The translations under genes and the position numbers were made by a program. Below, one piece after another: positions 25,927-35,999 of a DNA stretch of 64,000 bases. The DNA lies in assembly GCA_017590115.1 (NCBI GenBank), contig JAGGNK010003113.1, positions 1,166,209-1,230,208 of the forward strand, written 5' to 3'. The DNA comes from Montifringilla adamsi. Lineage: Eukaryota > Chordata > Aves > Passeriformes > Passeridae. The notes under the pieces are model-generated. The model was not told the DNA's origin, made no database searches, and saw nothing but the letters and a program-made list of their open reading frames with translations. Numbering within the stretch: the first letter of the stretch is position 1; each line of letters starts with the position of its first letter.

Positions 25927-28900
25927 CTGGGGGGCACGGAGAGAAAGTAGGGGCTGGGGGACACCCAAGGACAAGCCCCCGGCCCAGCACCCATCCCCAC
26001 ACCCCTCTCAAGGGAAACTGGGTAACAATGCGGCACCAGATGTGGGGAGACCACAGTGTGCTCCGTCCCAGAAGATACTGGCACTGGAGCCCTGGTGGCT
26101 GGGGAGGGTTGCAGGGAGGAGTGGGGATCTCTCTGTGTCCCTTCTGTGTCCCGCAGTTGGGCACAAGGAGGTGGGCTGGGGTGATCCCGCCCTGGGTACC
26201 CCCACCCCGGGGATGCTGCAGGTCGGGATGCAGCATTTTCTCGGCCCGCTGGTGCCCTCGTGAGGTCTGGGCCCCGCAGCACAACCCGGCCCGCGGTGGG
26301 GGGCTGGATATCCCCTTCCCACCACCGTCACCCTGCCAAACTCAGCCCCAAACTGTCACAGGGCTCTGGCGGCAGTTGGAACTGAGCCCTCTCCCTAAGA
26401 GCCCTCCCCAGTTTAGCCTGAGCCCTCCCCTCAAAGGCTCTGCCTCCTACCTCCTTGGGAGAGAGGATGGAGATGTAATCCTCGTAGATCATCCTGGCCT
26501 TCTCGTCGATGGTGTGCTTGTTGCACTCGGTTTTGAGCTCCTCACATGCCAGCCAGAAGAGCATGTTCTCCTCGCTGTACTCAGTCCGCAAAAACTCCCG
26601 GAAGACGTTGCGCCCCGCCGGGCTCTTCATCAGCTTGTCGAAGGACTGTGCCCAGCCCTGCACCTCCTCTGGCGTGGGTTTGGCACTGACAGGTCCATGG
26701 GAAGGCAAGGGGATGGTGTTACAGCCGGCCAGGGATCCTGCTGTGTCCCTCCTGCTCATCCCTGCTCCCACCCCAGAGGAACTGTGCCTGACTGCATCCC
26801 CTGTGCTCATGAGGAGGCAGCTCCTGCCCAGGCTCCGGTGGTGTGGAGCTTTCAGAGGTCACTCCTGGGGTCTGTCCTGCCTTTGCTCAGCCTTGCTGTG
26901 GACTGGATTTCTCAAACTGGGATGTATTTTGGTGCTGGCTCTGCACAAATATCAACAGGAGGAAAAGCCCTTGGTGGAGAGGCAGCTTTGAGCCAAGAGA
27001 CTGACATGGGTCCATCACCCCTCTCTGCTGGGGAGGGGGAGAAGGGGGTGGAGAAGGAGGGAGGGAGGGAGGCTGTTTCCCAGCAAATGCTCAGCACCTG
27101 CTCTAGCAGGCCAGGTACACTCATTATCCATGGCTAATTAGCACATCTAACCCTGACCCAGCTGTTCCAGGCACTGCACAGAGCCCCCATGGCTGGGTGT
27201 GTCACACTTGTCACTCAGGGAATGGGTGCTTGGTGCCAAGTATTCCTGGAGTGAGGTGCTGGCCCATCCTGCTCCTCCCTGAGTGGATGTGGACACTGCT
27301 GCCTCTTCCTCTTCAGTGCTGAAAGCCCCTGGGAATGGCCTGTCCCTTCCTCTCCCTGTGGCTGCAAGATGCTCTTGGCAGTGGGTCTAAATGGCAGAAT
27401 GAGGTCCAAACTCTGCTGAGGTTCTTCCGTGCCTCAGTTTCCCTTTGCAATAGGCCTGAGGGCAGAATCACAGTAGGATTCAGCCTGTGGCCCAGATTCC
27501 CTGTTTCTTGGTGAGAACTGGGGATGAGCTGCTGGCTGGACACACCACCAGAAACCCCGGAGCCCTGGTGTGTACCCCAAGGGCAGAACATAGTCCTGGC
27601 TGCCATGGAGGGTGGCAGAGGGGACAGTGCCATACTGTGCCATGCTGTGCTTGTCCCCAGCCCACTGCACTGCCCCTCCACTCACCACGCTTCACAGTTT
27701 GGGATGCTCTCCAGTTTGGTCTCCGGGGATGCCCTCCATGCTCGCTCTCGGTCCTCGTTCCTAACAGGGAGACAGAAAGGCAGTCAGGGGCATTGGGGAC
27801 ACATGCAGACCCCACGCTGACCTCTGACCACTGAATCTCCTCTGTGGGCACCAGCACCCCCTCACCCACTGCCCTGGTTGCACCCTGGTTCCCTCATGCA
27901 GTTTTGCTGTCACCATGTGAGCGTGTCCCTGTGCTCAGGGGCTGCTGTGGCTCTGGTCCTGCTCCACCACTCAGGCTGTGTGTCAGGGCCATGTGCCAGG
28001 GCCATGTGCCAGGACTGAGCTGAGCTGGAGTGGCCACAGCAGCCGGCAGAGGTCAGTGCTGGACCAGCCCAAGGCGAAGCTGATGTGTTCACAACAATTG
28101 TGAGCTGTTGTGTCACGAATAATCACCAAGAAATAAACAAGTGTTTATGGGTGATGTGCCAGCACCAGTCCATCCTGGAGACAAATACTGGGATAGAGGT
28201 GCTGGGGCTTGGGGATGTGGTGTTCCCTGTCCCTGTGTCCCCTTGTCCCTGGGGGTGCTGGTGGCACAAGTGGAGAGCAGCCACCAGCCAACTTCCCCTG
28301 GGCCCGTGAATTTCGGTGCCCAGCGGTGACCGCAGCCCTTCCTGCTTGCGACACTGTCCTCACTGCTCACACAGCACTGGCTGTGCAAACCTCTGCCCCA
28401 GCGTGGGCAGCTGGGGTGGGCAAAGCTGTGGGCATGTCCCTGCCTGTGCCACCCCCAGGGCTCACTGCCTGCCAGGCCTGAGCCCCACTCAGCAACCAGC
28501 ACCGCTTGCCCCAGGAACAGGATACAGGAGGGACAGCTGTCCCATCTCTGGGGCTTCTGCTCCCTCTCTGCTTGCAGGGTCTTGCAGAGACACAGGGAAT
28601 GCCACCAATCCTAGGGCAGTGTCTAGGAGGGAGATGCATGGGACTCAGTTCCAGGGTTTTTTACTCCTCCAAGCTCACTGCTCTTGGTGGCTGTAAAGAC
28701 CAAAGCTGCTGCAAAGCTGGAGCCATCAGCAATCTCTGAATGAGCAGATGCTGAGGAGGAAGAGCAGATGGGCTCTCCAAAATCTGGGCTATCCAGAGAA
28801 TAAGGAGCTGGAGATCCTCAGTAAGGACAGGAGATGCAGATGGAGGCAAGCAGCTGGTTCCATCCTCAGCTTTGGGCAGTGCTGGGAAGGCAGGGCTGGA

Positions 28901-29244
28901 CTCTGTACCCACTGCTCCAAGGCAGAGCTTCCCAGAGGCTCATCTGGATGGGGCCATCCTTCCCTGCAGACCACCAGGGCAGCACTGGGGAGTCCCTCTA
29001 TGCATTCCAAGAGATCTGTCTTGTGAACAGGAATCCCAGTGCCCCCAGGACTCTATCACCTGCCCTGCCTATGGGACAGCGAGGTGGGTGGGTGATGCTC
29101 ACTGAGCCTGCAGGAGCCAGGCCAGGGGGGCAGTGGGACGTACCACGAGCAGCTGCAGCAGCAGCACCAGCAGAAGCAGCAGGCGTTGGGGCGGTGGTTG
29201 CTGGCGGGTTGCACCGTTGTCGGAGAAGTCTCATGCCGGGACAT
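25738..29244 (-). CDS. RGS19: RGS19 (GAIP), regulator of G-protein signalling 19, full coding model, 4 coding exons
   Basis: RGS19 is a GTPase-activating protein for G-alpha i/o/q-class subunits, anchored to membranes through a palmitoylated cysteine string. The joined exons, in transcript order, are 29244-29144, 27760-27686, 26685-26451 and 25926-25738. They total 600 nt, or 199 aa. The cysteine string ACCFCWCCCCSCSW covers residues 21-34. The RGS domain runs about 73-190. It includes SFDKLM, EYSEENMLFW (N99 is the key Asn that contacts G-alpha) and HRDSYPRF (D174, S175, R178). From the chosen start it aligns with human MSSHDTAS..., which lies 22 residues into human RGS19. The human N-terminal extension is not clearly encoded here. 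The C-terminus is SSSES; human GAIP ends SSSEA, the ligand for the GIPC PDZ domain. The W-N-E-D-R-E-R-A-W linker and position next to TCEA2 favour RGS19 over the paralogues RGS17 and RGS20. Confidence 0.95.
26451..26685 (-). CDS. RGS19: RGS19 coding exon with first half of RGS domain
   Basis: Completes C59 and encodes residues 60-137 (AKPTPEEVQGWAQSFDKLM ... SILSPKE). The acceptor is CCTGTCAG and the donor GTAGGA. The exon contains TEYSEENMLFWLACEELK and the IYEDYISILSPKE motif shared by the RZ/A subfamily (RGS17, 19, 20). Confidence 0.95.
27686..27760 (-). CDS. RGS19: RGS19 coding exon, linker
   Basis: Completes W34 and encodes residues 35-58 (NEDRERAWRASPETKLESIP...) plus two bases of C59. 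The acceptor is CCCTGTTAG and the donor GTGAGT. Human has NQERRRAWQASRESKLQPLP at the same place. The exon connects the cysteine string to the RGS domain. Confidence 0.92.
29144..29244 (-). CDS. RGS19: RGS19 first coding exon, cysteine string
   Basis: Residues 1-33 (MSRHETSPTTVQPASNHRPN, then the cysteine string) plus two bases of W34. The donor is GTACGT. The exon itself starts at 29280 after the strong acceptor CTGCCTTTCAG, leaving 36 nt of 5' UTR. The ATG context is weak (C at -3). The frame stays open upstream through the whole exon, so an N-terminally extended form cannot be excluded. The RGS17/RGS20 starts near the cysteine string support this ATG. Confidence 0.88.
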
Positions 29245-29280
29245 CGGAAGGAGTGACTCTGCGGACGCGGGTCCTGCGTA
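29245..29280 (-). other. RGS19: RGS19 5' UTR part of first coding exon
   Basis: These 36 nt lie between the acceptor CTGCTGCCTTTCAG and the chosen ATG. They read in frame as YAGPASAESLLP, which weakly resembles the human segment ITGPEEADRPPS. They may therefore be coding in an isoform with an upstream start. Confidence 0.55.
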
Positions 29281-29434
29281 CTGAAAGGCAGCAGGGTGGA
29301 GAGGGTCAGGGAGCTGCTGGTGATCAAACCCCACCTGTGCAAGCACACAGAGATAGAGGAGCAATCCCCGTGCAGTGACTTGCTGTAATTTAGTTTTGGC
29401 CCCTGCCTGTCACCCCTGGCCGGTGACCCCTCAC

Positions 29435-29571
29435 CTGTGTCCCAGCCTCATACACGGTGGACGGTGTTGGGTCGTGTTTCAGGGGCTGTTCTGCCACTCT
29501 CAGCTCCTCCCAGCCCGCGGGTGAGCTGTGAGACCTCCTGGCTAATGTCCCTGCCGCCTCCTGGATGGAGC
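29435..29571 (-). other. RGS19: Probable RGS19 5' exon
   Basis: On the - strand, a strong acceptor (CCTCTGCCTCCCCACAG) precedes 29571 and a strong donor (CAG|GTGAGG) follows 29435, giving a 137-nt exon. Its frame is open and joins in frame to the next exon (...PTPSTVYEAGTQ then YAGP...). This resembles the human N-terminus MPTPHEAEKQITGP but has Asp where human has its initiator Met. It is either 5' UTR or part of an extended N-terminus starting further upstream. An ATG at 29451 opens a different frame. Confidence 0.6.
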
Positions 29572-30539
29572 CTGTGGGGAGGCAGAGGAGTGGCACCATG
29601 TTACTGCACAGAACCCCCGGCTTCGGGCGGCTCTGGGGGCTGCTTGGTGCTGGGGAAAGCCCTGGGCAGGTGGCAAGCGAGGGCAGGGCAGCAGGCAGAA
29701 AGTGCAAGAAAAGGAAGTGAGAAGGAAAGTAGAAGAGGAAATGCATTGGGACATGCTCTGCCAGCCCCCTGCTTTGCCTGGGATCCCATCCCTCACTTTG
29801 GGGATGCTGTGGGGCTCACTGCAGGCAGCAGTGGGGCTTGGCAGGGTGAGGGGCTCAGTGCTGGCCCTGCACACCCCTGGCCATGCCCTGTGCCATGAGG
29901 AAGAGTGGCTGAAATCCCTGGTGTCTTCAGGCACGGGATGGGGAAGTCAGAGCTACCCCACGGCATCATGTGAGTGGAAGGAAACAGGGTGGTGGTGGTG
30001 AGTTTTCACAGCTCCTGGTGCTAAACCAAACCTTGTCCCATGCCACCTGCCTGTCCCTGCCTGCACCACTGGCTCAGCCTTGAGCAGGGATGCTCCTGGG
30101 TAGGAGAGGTGCTGGATGCTGGGCTCAGCATGGGCAGTGGTTATGTCAGGCCACAGCTGGCTCTACCTCCCTGTTCCCTGCCAAAGGTGATGGGCAGCAA
30201 TCCCGGTCCTTCCCCTGCCAGAAGGAAGGAATGGGAGCAGAGGCAGCAGGCAGGGAGAGCCCCTGGAGATCTCAGCCTCAGCATCCCCACCTTGAGCAGC
30301 CCCAGGCCTTGTCTGAGTCTTGCTGCTCCTCAGGAAGGGTACAGAGCAAGGCTGTGGGATGCAGCTGGGGACACAGCTGTCCCCAGAACCCTCCATGAGC
30401 CCTGGGGGTAGAGCCCCCCTGTTCCCAGCACAGCCATCACCCAGCAGTGCTTTCCTGGGCCCTCACAAACCCTCCCACAGTCCCAGTGCTCCCACAGGAA
30501 CGAAAAAGGAGAGAGTCTGTGTTTCACTCCCAATTGTCC

Positions 30540-30549
30540 CTATTTATAG
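30540..30549. promoter_or_regulatory. MEF2-consensus site
   Basis: CTATTTATAG is a perfect palindromic-type MEF2 site (YTAWWWWTAR) in a GC-rich context upstream of the supported RGS19 exons. It could also act as a TATA-like element. It is a single short motif, so confidence is low. Confidence 0.2.
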
Positions 30550-31199
30550 CCCCAAGTGCTGGCAGGATGGCCGTGACCTTGTCACCCGGTTCAGCAGCAG
30601 CTCTGCTCCCTCTCGCACCGTGCTGCCTTCGGGTCCACTTAGCCCCCACTTTTTCCCTTTCCTCTGCCTCCCAACCATCTTTCACTCCCAGCACCCTTCT
30701 TCCCACTGCCCACCCACATCCCACTGCTCCTCCCATGGCACCCAGCACTGCTGGGGGCTGTGGCACCAACAGGAACTGGGGTTGAGGCTGTGGGAACGGG
30801 CTGAGCAGGACAACCCGAGGACTGGGAAAACCCAGCTCCCTCCCAGCTCAGCCTGGCTCTGAACAGCCCTGGCCTACAGAATGGCTGGACTGGGGGTGAC
30901 TGAGGGACTGGGATGTGGGGACAGTGTGTGGCTTTGCTCTTTGGAGACATCCAGGTACTTCAGTTTGCTCGTTGGCCAGAGCTGACCCATAAGTGGCTGA
31001 GCCAGCACACTCTGGAGAGGCTGCAGGAGGGAGTGGCATCCCCTGGCAGGAGCAACCCCCTTCCATGCCATGGGGTGTGCTCAGCACCCAGCCAGGAGCA
31101 GGATCACACACCCAGGGCCATTCTGGAAGAGTGTGCTGTGCCATGGGGAACAGGGAGAAAGGAACTGTGGGCCTGCACAGGGAGCACAGCGACATTGTC

Positions 31200-31335
31200 T
31201 GATGGCACCCAGAGGTGATGCTGGTGTGATCCTTGTTGACACCAAAAGGCAATGCCAGCACATCTGGGTTGGCACCAAAAGGCAATGCCAGCACACTGTG
31301 ATGGACACCGAAGGGTACTGCCATCACGGTGTGGA
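31200..31335. repeat. 33-bp minisatellite, about four units
   Basis: Three clear units begin at 31236, 31269 and 31302, each with the core GACACCAAAAGGCAATGCCA or a variant, and a more diverged unit lies before them. The period is 33 bp, a multiple of three, so both strands stay open across the array. The period explains the open frames here; nothing indicates a protein. Confidence 0.85.
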
Positions 31336-32699
31336 TTTGCAGGGATGATTTCCCAGCACCCTTTAATGCCCTTGCCACCCCCCCACCTCCCCATGCTGGC
31401 AGGGGCTGAGTGCCGTGGGACTGTCACCAGCTGCCCCAGTGCCAGGCCTCCCCACAGGGCTGCTGGGGCTGGCGGATAGGGAAGTGCCAGAGGGAAGGCG
31501 AGGGTGTGCGCTCGAGGCTGCAGAAAGAGGAAGGATGACAGAAAGGGGACATTTCCCCACAGAGAGAAGAGACACCCCAGAAGCCCCTCCCTGAGCTCCC
31601 CAAGCCCCCCAGGTGAGTCTGGGAGTCCCCGTGTGCCGGGTGTCCCTGGGCTGTGCCAGGTGGCATCACATGCCTGTGATGTCCCCATGATGTCTGGCAC
31701 CACACTGTCCCCTTGCCAAACGGAGTGGGGACCCTCCATGCGACCAGACAAGATGAGCTCCCCAAAATCACTTTCAAAGGGGAACCTCCCCTTCTAGCAG
31801 GCCCTGCTGAGATGTTGGCCCCATCCCTTACACCTGCATATGAAGTTCCTTGTGCCCTGCTCGCTCTGGGCAAAGCAGCCTCCCCCAGTTCTGCAGCATG
31901 GGGCACAAATCAGCACCCACCTCATTGCAGGGGCACTCCCAACACAACATGTGCTGCCCCCCTACGTGCCCACCGACCCTGTGCCGTGGGTGCTGGGAGG
32001 ACTGGGGGCTGTGGGAGCAGCTCCTGTGGTGTGTCCATACCTGCAGCCTGGCCATGGCACCAGCCAGGGTGACCCCGGCTGGCTCAGGGGGTGCGCGGCA
32101 TCGCCAGGACCGCCGGCTCTGCGGCAGGGAGGTGGGGGAGAAAAGAAGAGAGAAAGAGAAAAGAAAAGCGGCTGAACACATCCTCTCACAGGAAAGGGAG
32201 TGGTAAGGGAAGTGGCAAACTCAACCGAAGAGTTCAGGCCTTTTTTGGGAAAGCCCCAGCCCGGCCCAGACGCTCTCCTTGCTGCTCCATCACGGGCCCA
32301 GCTGCCCCATCGAGGGGCACAGTGGGTCCCACCAGGGGCTGAGCCAGGTCAGCCTCCTGCCTCCCAGGAGGGCTAGATCCGGCAGCAGCTGCGAGCACCA
32401 GGGCTACCAAGATGGGGCTCCCCAGCCAGGACTGGCACTGATGGCAGCTCATCAGAAACAGCCCGGGCACGCTGGTGCTGGAACAACCCCGTGGCCGAGG
32501 AAGCGGCTCTGCCGAGAGTGACAGGCAGGATGTGTCCCCAGGCTGCACCGAGGTCCTCGGCGACCAGCCGGGGCCACTTCAAAGCGACAGTGCTTTCTGC
32601 CACGCTGTGCTTGTGATGTCCCCGGGCTTCCAGCACCGCTCGCAGGGCACAGACACCGGTAGCGAGGTGGGCAGTGCGGGAAAGGGGCCGTGCTGAGGG

Positions 32700-32890
32700 T
32701 GGGCTGAGTCAGAGCCGCCGGCGGTGCCTGCCGGCAGCATCGTCCGTGCGAGGTGGGATGTGCCAGCCTGATGCACTGAGCGCAGCCCTGCTCCCTCGGC
32801 CAAGAGTGACTCACAAACAAAGTTGTTTGATTTTTTTCCTCTTCAGGAAAAAGTAGAAACAGAAGAGAGAGAGAGAGAGGGAGAGAGAAA
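32700..32890. promoter_or_regulatory. Possible regulatory element: two AP-1 sites, FOX/SOX-like palindrome, GA tract
   Basis: TGAGTCA at 32705-32711 and TGACTCA at 32807-32813 are perfect AP-1 sites. AAACAAAGTTGTTT follows at about 32815-32828, and a GA dinucleotide tract lies at 32864-32887. The intervening sequence is CpG-rich. No gene start is assignable. Confidence 0.25.
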
Positions 32891-35632
32891 TCAGCCGCCA
32901 ACCTCCGTTTTCTTGATTAAATTCATCCTCAGCACTGCTGTGGGCAGAGGAGGCTCCAGCCCACAAGAGACCAACACCGCTTGTGGTCTCTGCTGGCGGC
33001 TGCCCCTCAGAGGCACGGTCTCACCGCAGGTGACAAAGGGCAGAAGGGGAGAAAGAGGGAGGAGGGATGCTGGCAGCCACCCCCGCTCCCCCGGGGCAGC
33101 GCCATGTGCTGTTATCGGCTCATCCCAGCGCCCGCTCAGCGACGCCGCTTCCCTTCCCCCGCCTTCGAACACGAGCTATCATCTCCCCTCCTGCCGAGCC
33201 CGCACACCCGACACCCAAAACCCAACGCGGTTGGGCTGCTGCTGTCCCCAGCGCCACTCCATCCGGATGGAAACCTTCCCGTCACCCCAAAGTCACCACC
33301 GGCTTCGGCAGCTCCTTCCTCTGCCGTCACCCCTGGTGCTCCAGGGGCTCAGCCGGGCTCCGCTTCTCTGGGCACCTGAACCTCATTTATTCCCCAGATG
33401 GTTTTCCAGGATTCCCTTTGCTGCTACAAGGCAGGGAGAGAGCTGGGGCTGTCAGGATGCAGCCAGGCTCCCACAGCCTCTGGCACCCCCAGCTCACAGG
33501 CAGCGAGAGTATTTTTGTTCTCTGGCCACCTCTTGCCACTCTCCACCCCAGGAGAAGACCTTCCCTTCGTATTTTATGGGTCAAAACCTGGACAGCAGCT
33601 TTGCTGCTCATCACAGAACCCTGCAGATCATTTGGGTGGAGACAACGAACAAACCTCCAGTGGCATGGAGACACCATCCCTGTCCAAGTCCCTGTCATAG
33701 CCCAGTGATGCCTCAGCCAGGAGCAGCACCGGATCTGAGCCCTCCCCATGCCTCGGAGGAGCTGCAAACACCCATCACCTGCTCGACCAGCCACGCTGGA
33801 TCAGCACAAGGAGAGCTTGGCAGCCCCGGCTGCCAGCGTGCTGCTGGATTCTCCAGTGTCTAATAAGGGCTCAGCACAGCCTGCAGCTCCCCACCCCCTC
33901 CCTGGCATTCTCCCAGGAGGTCCCAGCACCTCTGATCTCTGCCAAATTTGGCTGGAACCAGCCACTGAGTGCAACCAGAGGCGAGGCAGCCCAGCAGGCA
34001 GCTGGGGTGGGTGGCAGGGGGCTGGCACCCCCCGGGACCCCTCTGCCGGGGTTACCCCACGGTGACAGCCGAGGCACCGCCGCCGAGCCCCACAGCTGCC
34101 TCCCGCCCCCGCAGCCTGTCCCAGCCACCTGCCAGCAGCACAGGAAGTTTTAGGAGTTATTTTTAGACTTGGTTTTCAATCCCCCATCCTTAGCAAACTT
34201 TTAGAAAAAGATTAAAGAGGTTGAGGGCTTGAGCCCCCCGGCTCTGCGGGATGGGGTTGGGCTGACCCCAATCCTACCAGCACAGAGGTGCCAGTGATCC
34301 CTGGCAGTGGCTGGGTGGGCTCTGCTGGGATTAAGGCGTGGTTATGCCCATGTGGCTGCACCCTGCCGTGTCCTCACTGCCCTGGGAGCCCACGGCACTG
34401 ATAGCGAGCCCACGGCACTGATAACACCACAGATGTGCCCGCACACGTGGCTGAGACAGCCGTGGCCAGCAGATACCTTTGAGGAGATCCTCTGCCCTGC
34501 AGTGATTTCTCTGCCATTCCCAGAGGCTGGAAAGGCAAATCCTGCTGATGGGAAATGTGAGATGCTTCAGTGTGTCCGAACACCTCCTCAGTCCTTAACA
34601 CCACGAGAGCTGACAGGATGAGGACGATGCCAGGGTCCTTCTCCACACCAGCCATCCCCTCTGCCCCCAGTGTATTTCCGCATGAGCATCCTCCAAGCTA
34701 AATCCCACCATAAGCCCTCCCAAAAGGACCACATGAACCTATCCAGCACCTGCTGGGAAGAGGAGAACAGACCCATGGCTGTGTCCTGGCACCACGGCCG
34801 CTGGGCAGCAGGACAGGCACAGTGCTGCCAGCACCCACCCCCCCGACCCCAGCTTTTGCACTGAAACAGAGTTAATTATTTTATAGCATAAAAATAGCCC
34901 CACACCAGTCAGCTGGGGGATTTAGTAAGGCAAGCCCTGATAATTATGTTTCTACTACTAGAGGTACTGTGCTGTTAGGGCAGGTTCTGTCTTTGGTAAT
35001 GATCCATGGCAGAGGAGAAGACAGATCAGTGATCAATACTCAGCAGGGGCTAAAGAGATAGAGGAGCCTGGTGGTTGATGGGAGGGAAGATCAGAGGAAA
35101 GGGAGGGAGGTGGGCACTAGCATGGCCAGGGTAAGAGCTGAGCTGGGTGGGTAGCAGGGTGCTCCTTGTTCACAGCAAGCTGCCAGGCTCCTGGGACCAC
35201 AGGACAGCAGTCATCTGAGGGATGAAGAGTGGCATCTTTCAAGGAAATGAGGAACCTGACAGAGAACCAAGGCAGGACTGGGATGAAAAGGAAGAACGCT
35301 ACATCACAGGGCAATGCTGGATCAAAGGGCTGGCTTAGCACAGCTCTGAGAGCTCCCAACACAACAGAGGGATCACTCTTCCCCCAGCCCCAGCACAAGA
35401 CCAAACCCCACTGGCTGCATGCAGAGCCCTGCATGGGAGGCACCGGGAGGTGCAGGAGGAGGTTTGGGAGCCTGTGCTGGCACGGGCAGGAGGTGAGTGT
35501 GACCATGCTGAGGACAGGTCTGGCCCTGCTCTCCAGCCACACGTCCTGCCCAAAGCGTGGCTCCACATGGCATTGATGTGGTCAGGGCAGGGCTGAGCCT
35601 GGCTCAACCAGCCAGGCCAGGGCCACACCAGA

Positions 35633-35815
35633 AGGACAGCTGGGGACAAGGGGAGCACATCCAAAACTGCACCTAGGAGCATCTGCCCACCATTCAGCTG
35701 TGGGTGCTGCTGCCTGCACACTCAGGACAGCTGGGGACAAAGGGAGCACGTCCAAAACGCTGCACCTAGGATCATCTGCCCACCATTCAGCTGTGGGTGC
35801 TGCTGCCTGCACACT
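35633..35815. repeat. Tandem duplication, two 91-bp copies
   Basis: The copies begin at 35633 and 35724 (both AGGACAGCTGGGGACAA...) and end with GCTGCTGCCTGCACACT. They differ at only a handful of positions, including small indels, so the duplication is fairly recent. It does not cover a recognised gene. Confidence 0.9.
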
Positions 35816-35999
35816 GCCAGCCCTGAAAGATACCTTTGGAGGCTTCAGGCAGATGTCACTTTGTGCTGGCGGGGACATGTACCAGGGCTGGGCCATGTCC
35901 CCAGAATCAGGTCCCTGGACTACAGCTTTCAGAGCTGGGCTGTCACTGGTACCAGCAAAACTTCCTCCCACGTCAGACTTTGGTCCTGCATTAAAACAC

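Noticed and set aside
26028..27137. 369-codon open frame antisense to an RGS19 exon
   Set aside because: It is the mirror of the RGS-domain exon and its introns, and shows no protein-like features of its own.
32823..33863. 346-codon open frame on the + strand
   Set aside because: Low-complexity Pro/Ser/Arg composition, starts in a GA-repeat region, no domain and no similarity I recognise.
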